Assembly: GCF_015680705.1 (NCBI RefSeq)
Contig: NZ_JADNYP010000009.1
Coordinates: forward strand, 173,514-237,513
Length of the DNA: 64,000 bases
Reading direction: 5' to 3'
DNA from: Pseudomonas fulva
GTDB lineage: Bacteria > Pseudomonadota > Gammaproteobacteria > Pseudomonadales > Pseudomonadaceae
The position numbers and the translations under genes were made by a program. A model generated the notes under the pieces. The model saw nothing but the letters and a program-made list of their open reading frames with translations. It searched no databases and was not told the DNA's origin. Positions 1-10,216 of the stretch are shown here, one piece after another (position 1 is the stretch's first letter; each line of letters opens with the position of its first letter).

Positions 1-1741
1 CCGTGTTGACGATGCCGATATGACTGAACGCCTGGGGAAAATTGCCGAGCATGCGCCAGCCTGCCGGGTCGTACTGTTCGGCCAGTAGCCCGACATCGTT
101 GCACAAGCCGGTCAGACGCTCGTAGAGCGCCAGCGCTTCTTGCTGGCGCCCCAGCAGCACATAGACGTCGGCCAGCCAGAACGAGCAGACCAGGAACGTC
201 CCTTCGCCCGGCGACAGGCCGTCGCAACTGCTGCCGCTGTCGTAGCGATACACGAACCCGTTGTGCAGCAGCCGTTTCTCGATCTGCGCCAAGGTTTCCA
301 GGAAGCGCGGATCCTCGGCCGGCAGAAAGCCGGTCAGGGCGATCTGCAGCAGGCTGGCATCCATTTCGTTCGAGCCATAGGACTGGACGAAATGCCGACG
401 CTGTGGATCGAGCCCCTGTTCACAGACCTCACGATGGATCTGCTCGGCCACCTGTCGGTAGTGCAGGCTGCGCTCACGGTCTTGGTCGTTGAGCTCGGCC
501 AGGCTGGCGGCTCGGTCGAAGGCCACCCAGGCCATGACCTTGGAATGCACGAAGTGCCGCGAGCCACCGCGCACCTCCCAGATACCTTCGTCCGGCTGCT
601 GCCAGATGCGCTCCAGGTACGGCATGATCAGCCGGGCAAGCGCGGCACTGCGTGGGTGCGGTGGCAACCCGCCCTTGATCGCCTGGCTCATGGCATCGGC
701 CACTTCACCATAGATGTCCAGCTGGTGCTGCTGCGCCGCGCCGTTGCCGACCCGCACCGGCCGCGAGTGTTCGAACCCGGCCAGCCAGGGCAACTCATGC
801 TCCGGCAAGTCCCGTTCGCCGGACAGGCCATACATGATCTGCATCTGCTCGGGATTGCCGGCGATCGAGCGCAGCAGCCATTCACGCCAGGCCTGGGCTT
901 CCTCGAAGTAGCCCAGGTTCATGAATGCCAACAAGGTCATGGTGGCGTCGCGCAGCCAGCAGTAGCGGTAATCCCAGTTGCGCTGGCCGCCGATCCATTC
1001 CGGCAGCGAGGTGGTCGCTGCCGCGACGATCCCACCGGTGGGCGCATAGGTCAGCGCCTTGAGCGTCAGTAGCGAGCGACGAACCAGCGGCGTCCATTGG
1101 CCAACCTCCGGGCAGCGCGCGGCGAACGCGCGCCACTGCTCGACACTGTGCCGCACCGCCTGGTCGACATCGAAAGGCGGCGTCGGTGGCAGGTGCGACA
1201 GCTGGTGGGTCAGGCTGAACACATGGCGCTCGCCAGGCCGGACGCGAAAGCGACAGACACTGTGATGGTCCATGCCATGGGTCTCGACGGTACTGCGCAA
1301 CAGCAGGCGGTCAGGCCCGGCCACCGCGCTGATGGTCAGCGGGTCGAGCTTTTCCACCCAGGGCACGCTGCGGCCATAATCGAAGCGCAGCACCAGGTCC
1401 ATTTCGAAGCACACCTCGCCAGCCAGGCCTTCGACGATCCGCACCACGGTATTGTGTTCGCCCATGGGCATGCAGTCGCTCACCCGTGCCTGGCCATTGG
1501 CGGTCAGGTAGGTGGTCTGCAGCATCAGGGTGTCATCCAGGTAGGCCCGGCTGACGTCTTCCAGCGGTTCGCTCGGCGCGATGCGCCACCGACCGTTTTC
1601 CTCGTTGCCCAGCAAGGCAGCGAATACGGCCGGCGCATCGAAGCGCGGCAGACACAGCCAGTCGAGCGAACCGTCGCGGCTGACCAGCGCGGCACTACGG
1701 CAGTTGCCCAGCAAGGCATAGTCTTCGATCATTGCAGGCAT
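1..1741 (-). CDS. Glycoside hydrolase family 15 protein (glucoamylase/trehalase-like), 3' end outside window
   Basis: Reading the minus strand from an ATG at 1741 gives an uninterrupted frame to the window edge, beginning MPAMIEDYALLGNCRSAALV. The early SRDGSLDWLCLPRFDAPA segment and the later block around 960-990 (GGQRNWDYRYCWLRDA) are the hallmarks of bacterial GH15 proteins, which have an N-terminal beta-sandwich followed by an (alpha/alpha)6 barrel. About 580 residues are present and the family is about 600, so only the extreme C-terminus is missing. The start has a GGAGAACAC ribosome-binding site; a second ATG at 1732 is possible. It lies 17 nt after zwf, so it is the last gene of a gnd-zwf-GH15 operon. 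GH15 proteins hydrolyse alpha-glucosidic bonds (glucoamylase, glucodextranase or trehalase activity). The substrate cannot be told from sequence, but the trehalose/glucan context fits glucose release feeding Zwf. Confidence 0.88.
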   Translation of the reverse strand, partial: MPAMIEDYALLGNCRSAALVSRDGSLDWLCLPRFDAPAVFAALLGNEENGRWRIAPSEPLEDVSRAYLDDTLMLQTTYLTANGQARVSDCMPMGEHNTVVRIVEGLAGEVCFEMDLVLRFDYGRSVPWVEKLDPLTISAVAGPDRLLLRSTVETHGMDHHSVCRFRVRPGERHVFSLTHQLSHLPPTPPFDVDQAVRHSVEQWRAFAARCPEVGQWTPLVRRSLLTLKALTYAPTGGIVAAATTSLPEWIGGQRNWDYRYCWLRDATMTLLAFMNLGYFEEAQAWREWLLRSIAGNPEQMQIMYGLSGERDLPEHELPWLAGFEHSRPVRVGNGAAQQHQLDIYGEVADAMSQAIKGGLPPHPRSAALARLIMPYLERIWQQPDEGIWEVRGGSRHFVHSKVMAWVAFDRAASLAELNDQDRERSLHYRQVAEQIHREVCEQGLDPQRRHFVQSYGSNEMDASLLQIALTGFLPAEDPRFLETLAQIEKRLLHNGFVYRYDSGSSCDGLSPGEGTFLVCSFWLADVYVLLGRQQEALALYERLTGLCNDVGLLAEQYDPAGWRMLGNFPQAFSHIGIVNT

Positions 1742-1758
1742 GTGTTCTCCAGTACCGC

Positions 1759-3264
1759 TCAACCCAGCGAGTGCCATTCACGCTTGTCACGAGCCAGCAG
1801 CTCATCGCCAGCCTGTGGACCATCCTTGCCGGCCGGGTATTCATGCACCTCGCCGCCACAGGCCCAGGCATCGAGGAACGGCTGCACCGCACGCCAGCCG
1901 TTCTCGATGTTGTCGGCCCGCTGGAACAAGGTCTGGTCGCCGGTCAGGCAGTCGTAGATCAGCGTCTCGTAGCCGGTGGCCGGGGTCATCTGGAAGAAGT
2001 CCTTGTAGGCGAAACCCAGTTCGACATTCTCCATGACCAGCTCCGGCCCCGGCCGCTTGGCCTGCAGGTCGAACCACATGCCTTCGTTCGGCTGGATCTG
2101 GATCTTCAGGTAGTTGGGCTTGGGTCGCTCGGCTTCCGACTCACGGAACTGCGCATAGGGCGCCGGCTTGAAACAGATGGCGATCTCGGTGTCGCGCACG
2201 CTCATGCGCTTGCCAGTACGCAGATAGAACGGCACGCCGACCCAGCGCCAGTTGTCGATCATCACCTTGAGCGCCACATAGGTTTCGGTCTGGCTGTCAG
2301 CGGCGACGTTGGGCTCTTGCCGGTAACCAGCCAGACGCTTGCGGCCCTGCTTGCCCGCCACGTACTGGCCACGCACCGAGTTCTTCAAGGCCATCTTGGT
2401 GGACCAGGGCCGGATCGCGCCGATCACCTTGGCCTTCTCGCTGCGCACGGCATCGGCGGCGAAGGCCGCGGGCGGCTCCATGGCGACCATGGCCAGCAGC
2501 TGGAACAGGTGGTTGGGGACCATGTCACGCAAGGCGCCGGTGCCGTCGTAGAAACCGCCGCGGGTTTCGACACCGACCGTCTCGGCGGCCGTGATCTGCA
2601 CATGATCGATGTAGTGGTTGTTCCAGAAAGACTCGAACAGACCGTTGGAAAAACGGCTGACCAGGATGTTCTGCACGGTCTCCTTGCCCAGGTAGTGGTC
2701 GATCCGGTAGATCTGCCGCTCGCTCATCACCTTCAGCAAGCAGGCATTGAGTGCCTCGGCGCTGGCCAGGTCGGTACCGAAGGGCTTTTCCACCACCAGG
2801 CGGCGAAAGCCACCTTGGCTTTCATCGAGCAGCCCAGCCTCACCCAGACGCCGTGCCACCTCGGGAAAAAAGCGCGGCGCGGTGGCCAGGTAGAAGATCG
2901 CGTTGCCGTGACTGGTCTTGCTCACCCGCGCGGCGATCGCGGCATAGGTGGCCGGATCGAGAAAATCCCCTGTCAGGTAGTCCAGGCGTTTGGCCAGGCG
3001 CGCCCAGACCTTGTCGTCGAGTTGCCGATCGGCTCCTTCGCCGCCCTGCTCGCGCTGGCGCATGAAGGCGTGCAGGCGATCGGCGAAAGCCTGGGCGCTG
3101 GCGGCATTGTGATCGACCCCGATGATTCGCAGGTTGCGGTCGAGCAAGCCATCCCGGCTTAGATTGTACAGTGCCGGCATCAGCAGGCGCTTGACCAGGT
3201 CCCCGTTGGCACCGAACAGGAACAGCGTGCAGGGGGGCGCGGCGGGAATGGAGTTGTTCTTCAT
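1759..3264 (-). CDS. zwf: Glucose-6-phosphate 1-dehydrogenase
   Basis: A 501-aa protein with the nucleotide-binding motif GANGDLVKR (residues 18-26) near the N-terminus and the active-site block [13 protein letters not shown], with catalytic His at about 190 and substrate-binding Lys at about 194. It oxidises glucose-6-phosphate to 6-phosphogluconolactone with NAD(P)+ in the cytosol, feeding the Entner-Doudoroff and pentose phosphate pathways. The length is normal for the family. The start codon overlaps the gnd stop by 4 nt, implying translational coupling. Pseudomonads often carry several zwf copies; this one belongs to the gnd-linked type rather than the edd/glk/hexR-linked type. Confidence 0.95.
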   Translation of the reverse strand: MKNNSIPAAPPCTLFLFGANGDLVKRLLMPALYNLSRDGLLDRNLRIIGVDHNAASAQAFADRLHAFMRQREQGGEGADRQLDDKVWARLAKRLDYLTGDFLDPATYAAIAARVSKTSHGNAIFYLATAPRFFPEVARRLGEAGLLDESQGGFRRLVVEKPFGTDLASAEALNACLLKVMSERQIYRIDHYLGKETVQNILVSRFSNGLFESFWNNHYIDHVQITAAETVGVETRGGFYDGTGALRDMVPNHLFQLLAMVAMEPPAAFAADAVRSEKAKVIGAIRPWSTKMALKNSVRGQYVAGKQGRKRLAGYRQEPNVAADSQTETYVALKVMIDNWRWVGVPFYLRTGKRMSVRDTEIAICFKPAPYAQFRESEAERPKPNYLKIQIQPNEGMWFDLQAKRPGPELVMENVELGFAYKDFFQMTPATGYETLIYDCLTGDQTLFQRADNIENGWRAVQPFLDAWACGGEVHEYPAGKDGPQAGDELLARDKREWHSLG

Positions 3265-4241
3265 TCAGGCTTCTCGACATGACCACCGAAACCCAGGCGC
3301 ATGGCCGACAGCAGCTTGTCGCCGTAGGTGCCCTGCTGCTGGCGCGAGCGGAAGCGCGCGAACAGCGCGCTGGACAACACCGGTACCGGTACGGCCTGCT
3401 CCACCGCCGCCTCGATGGTCCAGCGCCCTTCGCCGCTATCGGCGACCGAGCCACTGAAGGCCGCCAGCTGCGGGTCTGCCGTCAGGGCATCGGCAGTCAG
3501 GTCGAGCAGCCAGGACGTCACCACGCTGCCGCGCCGCCAGACTTCGGCGATCTCCCCCAGGTCCAGCTCGAAACGCTCATCGGCCGGCAGCTGCTCGCTG
3601 CCCTTGCTGCGCAGCAGGTCGAAGCCTTCGGCGTAGGCTTGCATCAAGCCATATTCGATACCGTTGTGAACCATCTTCACATAATGACCAGCGCCAGGCG
3701 GTCCGGCATGGATGTAGCCCTGCTCGGCGCGGCCCGGTTCGCCATCGCGGCCGCGCGTGCGGGCGATGCTGCCGACCCCCGGCGCCAGCGCCGCGAACAG
3801 CGGTTCGAGGCGCTGGAACACATCCTTCTGACCGCCGATCATCATGCAATAGCCGCGCTCCAGTCCCCAGACCCCGCCGGAAGTGCCTACGTCCAGGTAA
3901 TGCAGGCCGTGCTCGCTCAACGCCTTGGCCCGGCGCACATCGTCCTTGTAGAAGGTATTGCCGCCATCGATGATCGCATCGCCAGGCTCGAGCAACAGGG
4001 CCAGCCGGGCAATGGTCTGCTCCGTGGGCTGTCCAGCCGGCAGCATGACCCACACCGCTCGCGGCGCCTGCAGGCCGTGAACCAGCGCCTCCAGGTCGTC
4101 GGCGCCGATGGCGCCCTCGCCTGCCAAGGTTGCGATGACATCGCGATTGCGGTCATGCACCACGACCTGATGCCCGGCGCGCATCAGCCGCCTTGCGATG
4201 TTGCCGCCCATGCGGCCAAGCCCGACGATTCCCAATTGCAT
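3261..4241 (-). CDS. gnd: 6-phosphogluconate dehydrogenase, decarboxylating (short form)
   Basis: A 326-aa protein starting [19 protein letters not shown], a Rossmann GxGxxG motif at residues 7-12. It has the GGNTFYKDD substrate-loop block and [19 protein letters not shown], the catalytic Lys/His/Asn helix. The length matches the short GntZ/YqeC-type enzymes, not the roughly 470-aa E. coli form. It converts 6-phosphogluconate to ribulose-5-phosphate and CO2. It has an AAGGAG ribosome-binding site 9 nt before the ATG. It is the first gene of the gnd-zwf-GH15 operon and is divergent from glgA across a 480-bp intergenic region. Confidence 0.94.
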   Translation of the reverse strand: MQLGIVGLGRMGGNIARRLMRAGHQVVVHDRNRDVIATLAGEGAIGADDLEALVHGLQAPRAVWVMLPAGQPTEQTIARLALLLEPGDAIIDGGNTFYKDDVRRAKALSEHGLHYLDVGTSGGVWGLERGYCMMIGGQKDVFQRLEPLFAALAPGVGSIARTRGRDGEPGRAEQGYIHAGPPGAGHYVKMVHNGIEYGLMQAYAEGFDLLRSKGSEQLPADERFELDLGEIAEVWRRGSVVTSWLLDLTADALTADPQLAAFSGSVADSGEGRWTIEAAVEQAVPVPVLSSALFARFRSRQQQGTYGDKLLSAMRLGFGGHVEKPE

Positions 4242-4721
4242 GTGCCGATGCTCCTTCTTGATCGGTGACGGGGCGAATCCGTTTCAGATTAGTCCAGCGC
4301 ACGGTCCGAGGGTTCGGTGCAGGTGCGGTCGGCGTGCCGCGATGGGCCGCAACGCAGCCGGTCCAGCCAATGGATTGAGCGTCCATAACGAAAGTGACCA
4401 GCGGGTCACATTTTTATCTCCTTCTCTCCTACACTCAGGAAGCTGCCCTTGGACCACCTGGAAGATGCGTCAAAAACAAGTCGAACTTTCCAGATCGGCG
4501 ACGGGTCATCAATTAAGCAGGCGACGATAGGCGGATTCACCCCGCCCGGCCTGCCCACCCCTAGCCAGATCACTCCCCTTGCGGCAGGAGCGCCGTGACG
4601 TGGAGTACCTGCATGCATTACCCCGGGGCATGGATCGCAATACGCAAGTACGAATTAGAGAGACCAACGCTTGAGATAACACTACGGGTGCCGGGCACCC
4701 GTCAAAGGGACGGAGAGAAGT
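4242..4721. other. Divergent gnd/glgA intergenic region with two inverted repeats
   Basis: This 480-bp non-coding stretch must hold the promoters of both the gnd-zwf-GH15 and the glgA operons. Two hairpins are visible. One at 4394-4409 has arms GTGACC/GGTCAC with a 4-nt loop, followed on the plus strand by ATTTTTATC; it could be an operator or a weak terminator. The other at 4684-4702 has 9-bp arms ACGGGTGCC/GGCACCCGT separated by 1 nt and lies 19 nt upstream of the glgA start, within its probable leader. No convincing reading frame was found. I could not assign -35/-10 boxes. Confidence 0.5.
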
Positions 4722-6281
4722 ATGATCAGTGCCGCTGTCGAGCCTCATGTAAATGCCTTCACCCAGAATGACCGCGAATCGTTCCGATCGGACTTCGCCA
4801 CGACAGCCAAGGTCCCGAGCGCCCAACGTCAGCAGAACCCTCGCAAGAGAAAAGTGTTGTTCGTCACGTCCGAAATCGCCGACCTGGTGAAGACCGGCGG
4901 CCTGGGTGACGTTTCCTCCGCCCTGCCAAGGGCAATGCGCCAGTTGCATGATGTACGCATCCTGATTCCGGGTTATCCCCAGGTCATGGACAGCAACAAC
5001 CCTATCCATATCGTCGGCGAGCTGGGCGGCCACGCGGCCTTGCCCGCCTGCAAGATCGGCCGGATGGATCTGCCTGACGGGCTGGTCATCTATGTGCTGA
5101 TCTGCCCCGAGCTCTATCAGCGCGATGGCACCCCCTACGGCGGTAACGATGGACGCGACTGGCCGGACAATCATATCCGCTTCGCCCGGCTGGGCCTGGC
5201 GGCCGCCGAGATCGCCGCAGGCGAAGGCATGACCCACTGGCGTCCCGAACTGGTCCACGCCCACGACTGGCCCGCGGGCCTGGCACCGGCCTACATGCAC
5301 TGGCGCGGCCTGAACACGCCGACCCTGTTCACCATCCACAACCTCGCCTACCAGGGCGTCTATAGCCGTGGCTGCTGCCCGGAGCTGGCCATTCCCGAAC
5401 ACGCCTTACAGCAGGAAGGCATGGAATTCTACGGCAAGCTCTCCTTCCTCAAGGCCGGGTTGGCCTATTCCAGCCACATCACCACCGTCAGCGCCACCTA
5501 TGCCCGCGAGATCACTACGCCCGAGTTCGGCTGCGGCCTGGACGGCTTCCTCGCCAGCAAGGCGCAAAGCGGCTTGCTCGGCGGTATTCCCAATGGCATC
5601 GACGAAAGCTGGGACTCGGCCACCGATCGCCACCTGACCCACAATTTCAGCATCAACGATTGGGAAGGCAAGGCACGCAATGCCGATCAGGTACGCGAAC
5701 TGTTCCAGCTCGAACCCTCGGACGGTCCGCTGTTCGCGGTGGTCTCGCGCCTGGTCTACCAGAAAGGCCTGGACCTGACCTTGGGTGTGGCTGACTACAT
5801 CGTCGAGCAAGGCGGCCAGATTGCGATCATCGGCCGCGGCGAGCCGGAAGAAGAACAGGCCATGCGTGAACTGGCCTTGCGTCATCCTGGCCGTATCGGC
5901 GTGCGCATCGGCTTCAACGAGACCGATGCACGGCGCATGTTCGCCGGCAGCGATTTCCTGCTCATGCCGTCGCGCTACGAGCCTTGCGGGCTGAGCCAGA
6001 TGTACGCGCAACGCTTCGGTTCCCTGCCGGTCGCGCGCAATACCGGGGGCCTGGCCGACACCATCGAGAACGGTGTCACAGGCTTTCTGTTCGATGAGTC
6101 GACCGTCGAGAGCTATCGCGAAGCACTGGGCCGGGCGTTCTACGTTCACCAGAAGAAGGACCTGCTCAATGCCATGCGCTGCCTGTCGATGACCCAGCCG
6201 TTCAACTGGTGCCAGGCGGTCGAACCCTACGCGCGGCTGTACGAAGACCTGGTCTGCCAGGCTCAGGCCGCCCACTACTGA
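4722..6281 (+). CDS. glgA: Glycogen synthase, GT5 family
   Basis: A 519-aa protein with the GT5 donor-binding motif KTGGLGDV at residues 57-64 and the C-terminal motifs PSRYEPCGLSQMYA and NTGGLADT expected of bacterial/plant starch synthases. It has about 44 extra residues before the first strand (KRKVLFVTSEIADLV), somewhat longer than E. coli GlgA. It transfers glucose from a nucleotide sugar to the non-reducing end of alpha-1,4-glucan. It has a GGAGAGAAGT ribosome-binding site and is the first gene of glgA-treZ-malQ-treY. No glgC (ADP-glucose pyrophosphorylase) is present in the window, and pseudomonads are thought to build most alpha-glucan through GlgE, so the donor supply for this enzyme is an open point. 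Confidence 0.95.
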   Translation: MISAAVEPHVNAFTQNDRESFRSDFATTAKVPSAQRQQNPRKRKVLFVTSEIADLVKTGGLGDVSSALPRAMRQLHDVRILIPGYPQVMDSNNPIHIVGELGGHAALPACKIGRMDLPDGLVIYVLICPELYQRDGTPYGGNDGRDWPDNHIRFARLGLAAAEIAAGEGMTHWRPELVHAHDWPAGLAPAYMHWRGLNTPTLFTIHNLAYQGVYSRGCCPELAIPEHALQQEGMEFYGKLSFLKAGLAYSSHITTVSATYAREITTPEFGCGLDGFLASKAQSGLLGGIPNGIDESWDSATDRHLTHNFSINDWEGKARNADQVRELFQLEPSDGPLFAVVSRLVYQKGLDLTLGVADYIVEQGGQIAIIGRGEPEEEQAMRELALRHPGRIGVRIGFNETDARRMFAGSDFLLMPSRYEPCGLSQMYAQRFGSLPVARNTGGLADTIENGVTGFLFDESTVESYREALGRAFYVHQKKDLLNAMRCLSMTQPFNWCQAVEPYARLYEDLVCQAQAAHY

Positions 6282-6296
6282 TCCAAGGAGCCGAAG

Positions 6297-8051
6297 ATGC
6301 ACAGGCATGGCGCACACTTTCTGGACGCCACGTCGGCGCGCTTCGCCCTTTGGGCGCCAAATGCGCGTAGCGTGAGCGTGATGCTCGAGCAGCAGCCCCC
6401 CATCGAGCTGCTGCCCGAGGACGATGGCTGGTTCACCGGTGTCGCCGCCTGCCAGGCTGGCGACCAGTATTGCTACAGGATCGTCGACAAGGATGGGCAG
6501 ACGCTGGAAGTCGCCGACCCGGCTTCTCGCTATCAGCCAGACGGCGTGCATGGCCGCAGTCAGCTGGTCGATACCTCCAGCTTCGAGTGGCAGCATGACT
6601 GGAAGGGGCGCCCTTGGCGCGAAGCGGTGATCCACGAGCTGCATGTTGGCGTGCACGGTGGCTATGCCGGCGTGGCTGGCCAGTTCGAACGCCTGGCCGA
6701 ACTGGGTGTGACCGCCGTCGAACTGATGCCGGTGGCGCAGTTTCCTGGCAAGCGCAACTGGGGCTATGACGGCGTCCTGCCGTTCGCGCCACAGAACAGC
6801 TATGGCAAGCCCGCCGAGCTAGGCCGGTTGATCGACCAGGCCCACGGCCAGGGCCTGATGGTGATGCTGGACGTGGTGTACAACCACTTTGGTCCGGATG
6901 GCAACTACCTGCACCAGTATGCCAGCGAGTTCTTCGACGAAAGCCGGCAGACCCCGTGGGGGGCGGCCATTGACTTCAACCGGCCGGCGGTGCGCGAATT
7001 CTTCATCCAGAACGCCCTGATGTGGATTACCGAGTACCGCTTCGACGGCCTGCGCCTGGATGCCGTGCATGCCATCGACAACCCCGATTTCCTGGTCGAA
7101 CTGGCCCGCCGGGTGCGCGAGGCGGTCGAGCCTGGGCGCGAGGTCTGGCTGGTGCTGGAAAACGAGCACAATCAGGCATTCCTGTTGGAACAGGGCTTCG
7201 ATGCGCAGTGGAACGACGACGGCCACAACGCCTTGCACGTACTGCTCACTGGCGAGACCGAAGGCTATTACGAAGACTACAAGGACCGGCCGATCGAGAA
7301 ACTGGCCCGCTGCCTGGGTGAAGGCTTCGTCTTCCAGGGCCAGGCGAACCGTCATGGCACACCGCGCGGCGAACCTAGCGGGCACCTGCCTCCCAGCGCT
7401 TTCGTGCTGTTCCTGCAAAACCACGACCAGGTCGGCAACCGCGCCCTGGGCGAGCGTCTGACCCGTCTGTGCCCGCCGCAAGCCTTGCGCGCGGCCACCG
7501 CCTTGCTGCTGCTCACGCCGATGATCCCGCTGTTGTTCATGGGTGAAGAACAAGGCAGCCGCAGCCCATTCCTGTTCTTCACCGACCACCATGACGAACT
7601 GGCCGATGCAGTACGCGAGGGCCGCCGTGCCGAGTTCAAGGGGTTCGCCGCCTTCGCTTCGCCCGAGAAGCGCGAACAGATCCCCGACCCGAACCAGGCC
7701 AAGACCTTCGAGGATTCGCGCCCGCTCACCGACACGCCCGAAGCCGTCGAGTGGCAGGCCCTGTACCGCAGGCTGCTCGACCTGCGCAGACAACATGTCG
7801 TCCCGCATTTGCCCGCCATCCGCGCCGAGGGCGCCCGGGTCTTGTCCGACAAGGCGCTCACCGCCAGCTGGCGGCTTGCCAACGGCGAGCGCCTGCGCAT
7901 CGATCTCAACCTTGCCGAGCACCCCTGCCCCCTCGACCTGCCTGGGCAGGAGCGCTGGCTGTTCGACAGTTCCGACCACCACGAGGGAGCCACGGCGTTG
8001 GCTGGCCATAGCTGTGTAGTGAGCCTGCTACCGCCCGACGAGGAAGCATGA
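6297..8051 (+). CDS. treZ: Malto-oligosyltrehalose trehalohydrolase
   Basis: A 584-aa GH13 protein. It has an N-terminal CBM48-like domain (residues 1-95, with FALWAPNA), a TIM barrel with the nucleophile Asp in GLRLDAVHAID (D255), the acid/base Glu in LVLENEHNQ (E288) and the third carboxylate in LQNHDQVGN, and a C-terminal beta domain. It cleaves the alpha-1,4 bond next to the terminal trehalosyl unit made by TreY and releases free trehalose. It starts 15 nt after glgA, and its stop overlaps the malQ start by 4 nt (ATGA), so expression is coupled. Confidence 0.95.
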   Translation: MHRHGAHFLDATSARFALWAPNARSVSVMLEQQPPIELLPEDDGWFTGVAACQAGDQYCYRIVDKDGQTLEVADPASRYQPDGVHGRSQLVDTSSFEWQHDWKGRPWREAVIHELHVGVHGGYAGVAGQFERLAELGVTAVELMPVAQFPGKRNWGYDGVLPFAPQNSYGKPAELGRLIDQAHGQGLMVMLDVVYNHFGPDGNYLHQYASEFFDESRQTPWGAAIDFNRPAVREFFIQNALMWITEYRFDGLRLDAVHAIDNPDFLVELARRVREAVEPGREVWLVLENEHNQAFLLEQGFDAQWNDDGHNALHVLLTGETEGYYEDYKDRPIEKLARCLGEGFVFQGQANRHGTPRGEPSGHLPPSAFVLFLQNHDQVGNRALGERLTRLCPPQALRAATALLLLTPMIPLLFMGEEQGSRSPFLFFTDHHDELADAVREGRRAEFKGFAAFASPEKREQIPDPNQAKTFEDSRPLTDTPEAVEWQALYRRLLDLRRQHVVPHLPAIRAEGARVLSDKALTASWRLANGERLRIDLNLAEHPCPLDLPGQERWLFDSSDHHEGATALAGHSCVVSLLPPDEEA

Positions 8052-10216
8052 TGAGCACAACCGCCCTGCATGTGCTGGCCGAGAAAGTCGGTATCGCCCG
8101 TGACTGGACCGATGCCAACGACAAACCCCAGCAGGTGGCCGATGATGTCCTGCGCCAGGTACTGATCGGGCTCGGCCATCCGGCCGAGAATGACCAGGCC
8201 GTGCGGGACAGCCTCGAGCGCCTCGAGCAGGCAGCCACTGGCGATACGCTGGCGCCGCTGCTGACCGTGGTTCAGGACCAGGTGCTGGAACTGGATCCGC
8301 GCCTGGCCGGCTCCAGCCCTGTACGCATCACCCTGGAAGATGGCAGCTCACTGGAACGCAGGATCGATGAGCGGGGCCGGCTGCACGCGGACCTACCACT
8401 TGGCTACCATCAGGTCGACCTGGCGCAGCACAGTTTCACTCTGGCCGTAACGCCCGCGCGCTGCTACAGCCTGGACGATGCGGTTGCCGAGCCACCGGCC
8501 CGCTGCTGGGGCATCGCGGTGCAGCTGTATAGCCTGCGACGTCAGGGCGGCGGTGGTTACGGCGACAGCCTGGCGCTCGAGCAACTGGCGCGCCGGGCCG
8601 CCGAACGTGGAGCCGACGCGCTGGCCATCAGCCCGGTGCATGCCTTGTCTTCCATGGAGCGCAGCCAGTTCAGCCCCTACTCCCCGTCCAGTCGCCTGCT
8701 GCTCAACACCCTGTACGCCAGCCCCTCGGTAATCCTCGGTGAGCGCGCCATGCAGCTGGCCATCGAAGCGTCTGGCTTGCAAGCCACGCTGCGGGAGCTC
8801 GAGGCGCAGGAGCTGGTCGACTGGCCACGTGCGGCAGAAGCCCGGCACCAGCTGTTCAAGGCGCTCTACAAGGATTTCAACAGCAGCGATCAGCCATTGC
8901 GCGAGGATTTCGACAGCTTCCGCATTGCCGCGGGACAGGCCCTGGAGCTGCATTGCCGTTTCGAGGTGCTGCAAGCCCAGGCTGTCGAGAAAGGCCTTGG
9001 CGCCGACTGGCGCCAGTGGCCGGCCGACTGGCAGGATCCTGCCAGCCCGACCGTGCAGGAGCAGACCTCGAGCCACCCGAGCGAGCTGGAATTCCACGCG
9101 TTCTGCCAGTGGCTGACCGAGCGCAGCCTGCAACGCGCCCAGGAAGCGGCGCGCGGTGGTGGGATGGCCGTCGGCCTCATTGCCGACCTGGCCGTCGGTG
9201 CCGATGGCGCAGGCAGCCAGGCCTGGAGTCGCCAGGACGAGTTGCTGGCGGACCTGACGGTCGGTGCGCCACCCGACATCCTCAACCGTTGCGGACAGGA
9301 CTGGGGGATCAGCGCCTTTTCGCCGGAAGGCCTCAAACGCAATGGCTACAGAGCATTCATCGAAATGCTCCGGGCCAATTTCGCCCACGCTGGCGGCTTG
9401 CGTATCGACCATGTCATGGGCCTGTGCCGTCTGTGGCTGATTCCGCGTGGCTGCAAACCCGATCAAGGCGCCTATGTCGAGCTGCCGCTGCAGGACCTGC
9501 TCAGGCTGCTGGCGCTGGAATCGGTTCGACACAAGGCAATCGTGCTCGGCGAAGACCTGGGCACGGTGCCCGACGGCCTGCGCGAGGCGCTGGCGGAAAG
9601 GGCCATCCTCGGCATGCGGGTATTGCAGTTCGAGCAGGACTCGCCCGGGCAGTTTCTGCCCGTGGCCGACTGGCCAGACGACGCCCTGGCGACCACCGGG
9701 ACCCACGACCTGCCGACGCTTGCCGGCTGGCTGGAACGACGGGACATCGATTGGCAGAAACGCCTGTGCCTGATCGACGAGGCCGCCGAAAAAGACTGGC
9801 GCAAATCGCGTGAAATCGAATGCGAAGGCTTGCAACGCAGCTTCGTGGAGACGTTCGGCCCTCTGCAGGACACGTCCACCTCCAGCCTGATCGATGCCGC
9901 CATCCGCTATGTCGGCCAGACCCGCGCGCCCCTGGTGCTGATCCCGCTAGAGGACCTGCTGGGCTGCCAGGAACAGCCGAACCTGCCGGGCACCACCGAA
10001 GGCCATCCGAACTGGCGGCGCCGCTTCGACCGTCCGGTCATCGAACTGCCTGACGATGTCGATGCCATGGCGCCGGCCGATCCGCTTGCCGATCAAGACG
10101 CGATGCCGCGTCCGGAGCTGCTCGACGACGAAGATGCCGCGCGACGTATCGAATTGCTGGCCCAGGCCCGCGAACAAGCCTGGGAACGCGATCGGGCCAA
10201 GGAGAGTGAGCGATGA
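8048..10216 (+). CDS. malQ: 4-alpha-glucanotransferase (amylomaltase)
   Basis: A 722-aa GH77 protein. Its catalytic Asp lies in HAGGLRIDHVMGL (D454), Glu in VLGEDLGTVP (E502), and the third acid in TGTHDLPTLAGW. The roughly 150-residue N-terminal extension before WGIAVQLYSLR matches the longer bacterial MalQ type. It disproportionates maltodextrins and makes long linear chains from short ones, a good source of substrate for TreY. It overlaps treZ and treY by 4 nt at either end. The first two codons are both ATG; either could be the start. Confidence 0.93.
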   Translation: MMSTTALHVLAEKVGIARDWTDANDKPQQVADDVLRQVLIGLGHPAENDQAVRDSLERLEQAATGDTLAPLLTVVQDQVLELDPRLAGSSPVRITLEDGSSLERRIDERGRLHADLPLGYHQVDLAQHSFTLAVTPARCYSLDDAVAEPPARCWGIAVQLYSLRRQGGGGYGDSLALEQLARRAAERGADALAISPVHALSSMERSQFSPYSPSSRLLLNTLYASPSVILGERAMQLAIEASGLQATLRELEAQELVDWPRAAEARHQLFKALYKDFNSSDQPLREDFDSFRIAAGQALELHCRFEVLQAQAVEKGLGADWRQWPADWQDPASPTVQEQTSSHPSELEFHAFCQWLTERSLQRAQEAARGGGMAVGLIADLAVGADGAGSQAWSRQDELLADLTVGAPPDILNRCGQDWGISAFSPEGLKRNGYRAFIEMLRANFAHAGGLRIDHVMGLCRLWLIPRGCKPDQGAYVELPLQDLLRLLALESVRHKAIVLGEDLGTVPDGLREALAERAILGMRVLQFEQDSPGQFLPVADWPDDALATTGTHDLPTLAGWLERRDIDWQKRLCLIDEAAEKDWRKSREIECEGLQRSFVETFGPLQDTSTSSLIDAAIRYVGQTRAPLVLIPLEDLLGCQEQPNLPGTTEGHPNWRRRFDRPVIELPDDVDAMAPADPLADQDAMPRPELLDDEDAARRIELLAQAREQAWERDRAKESER

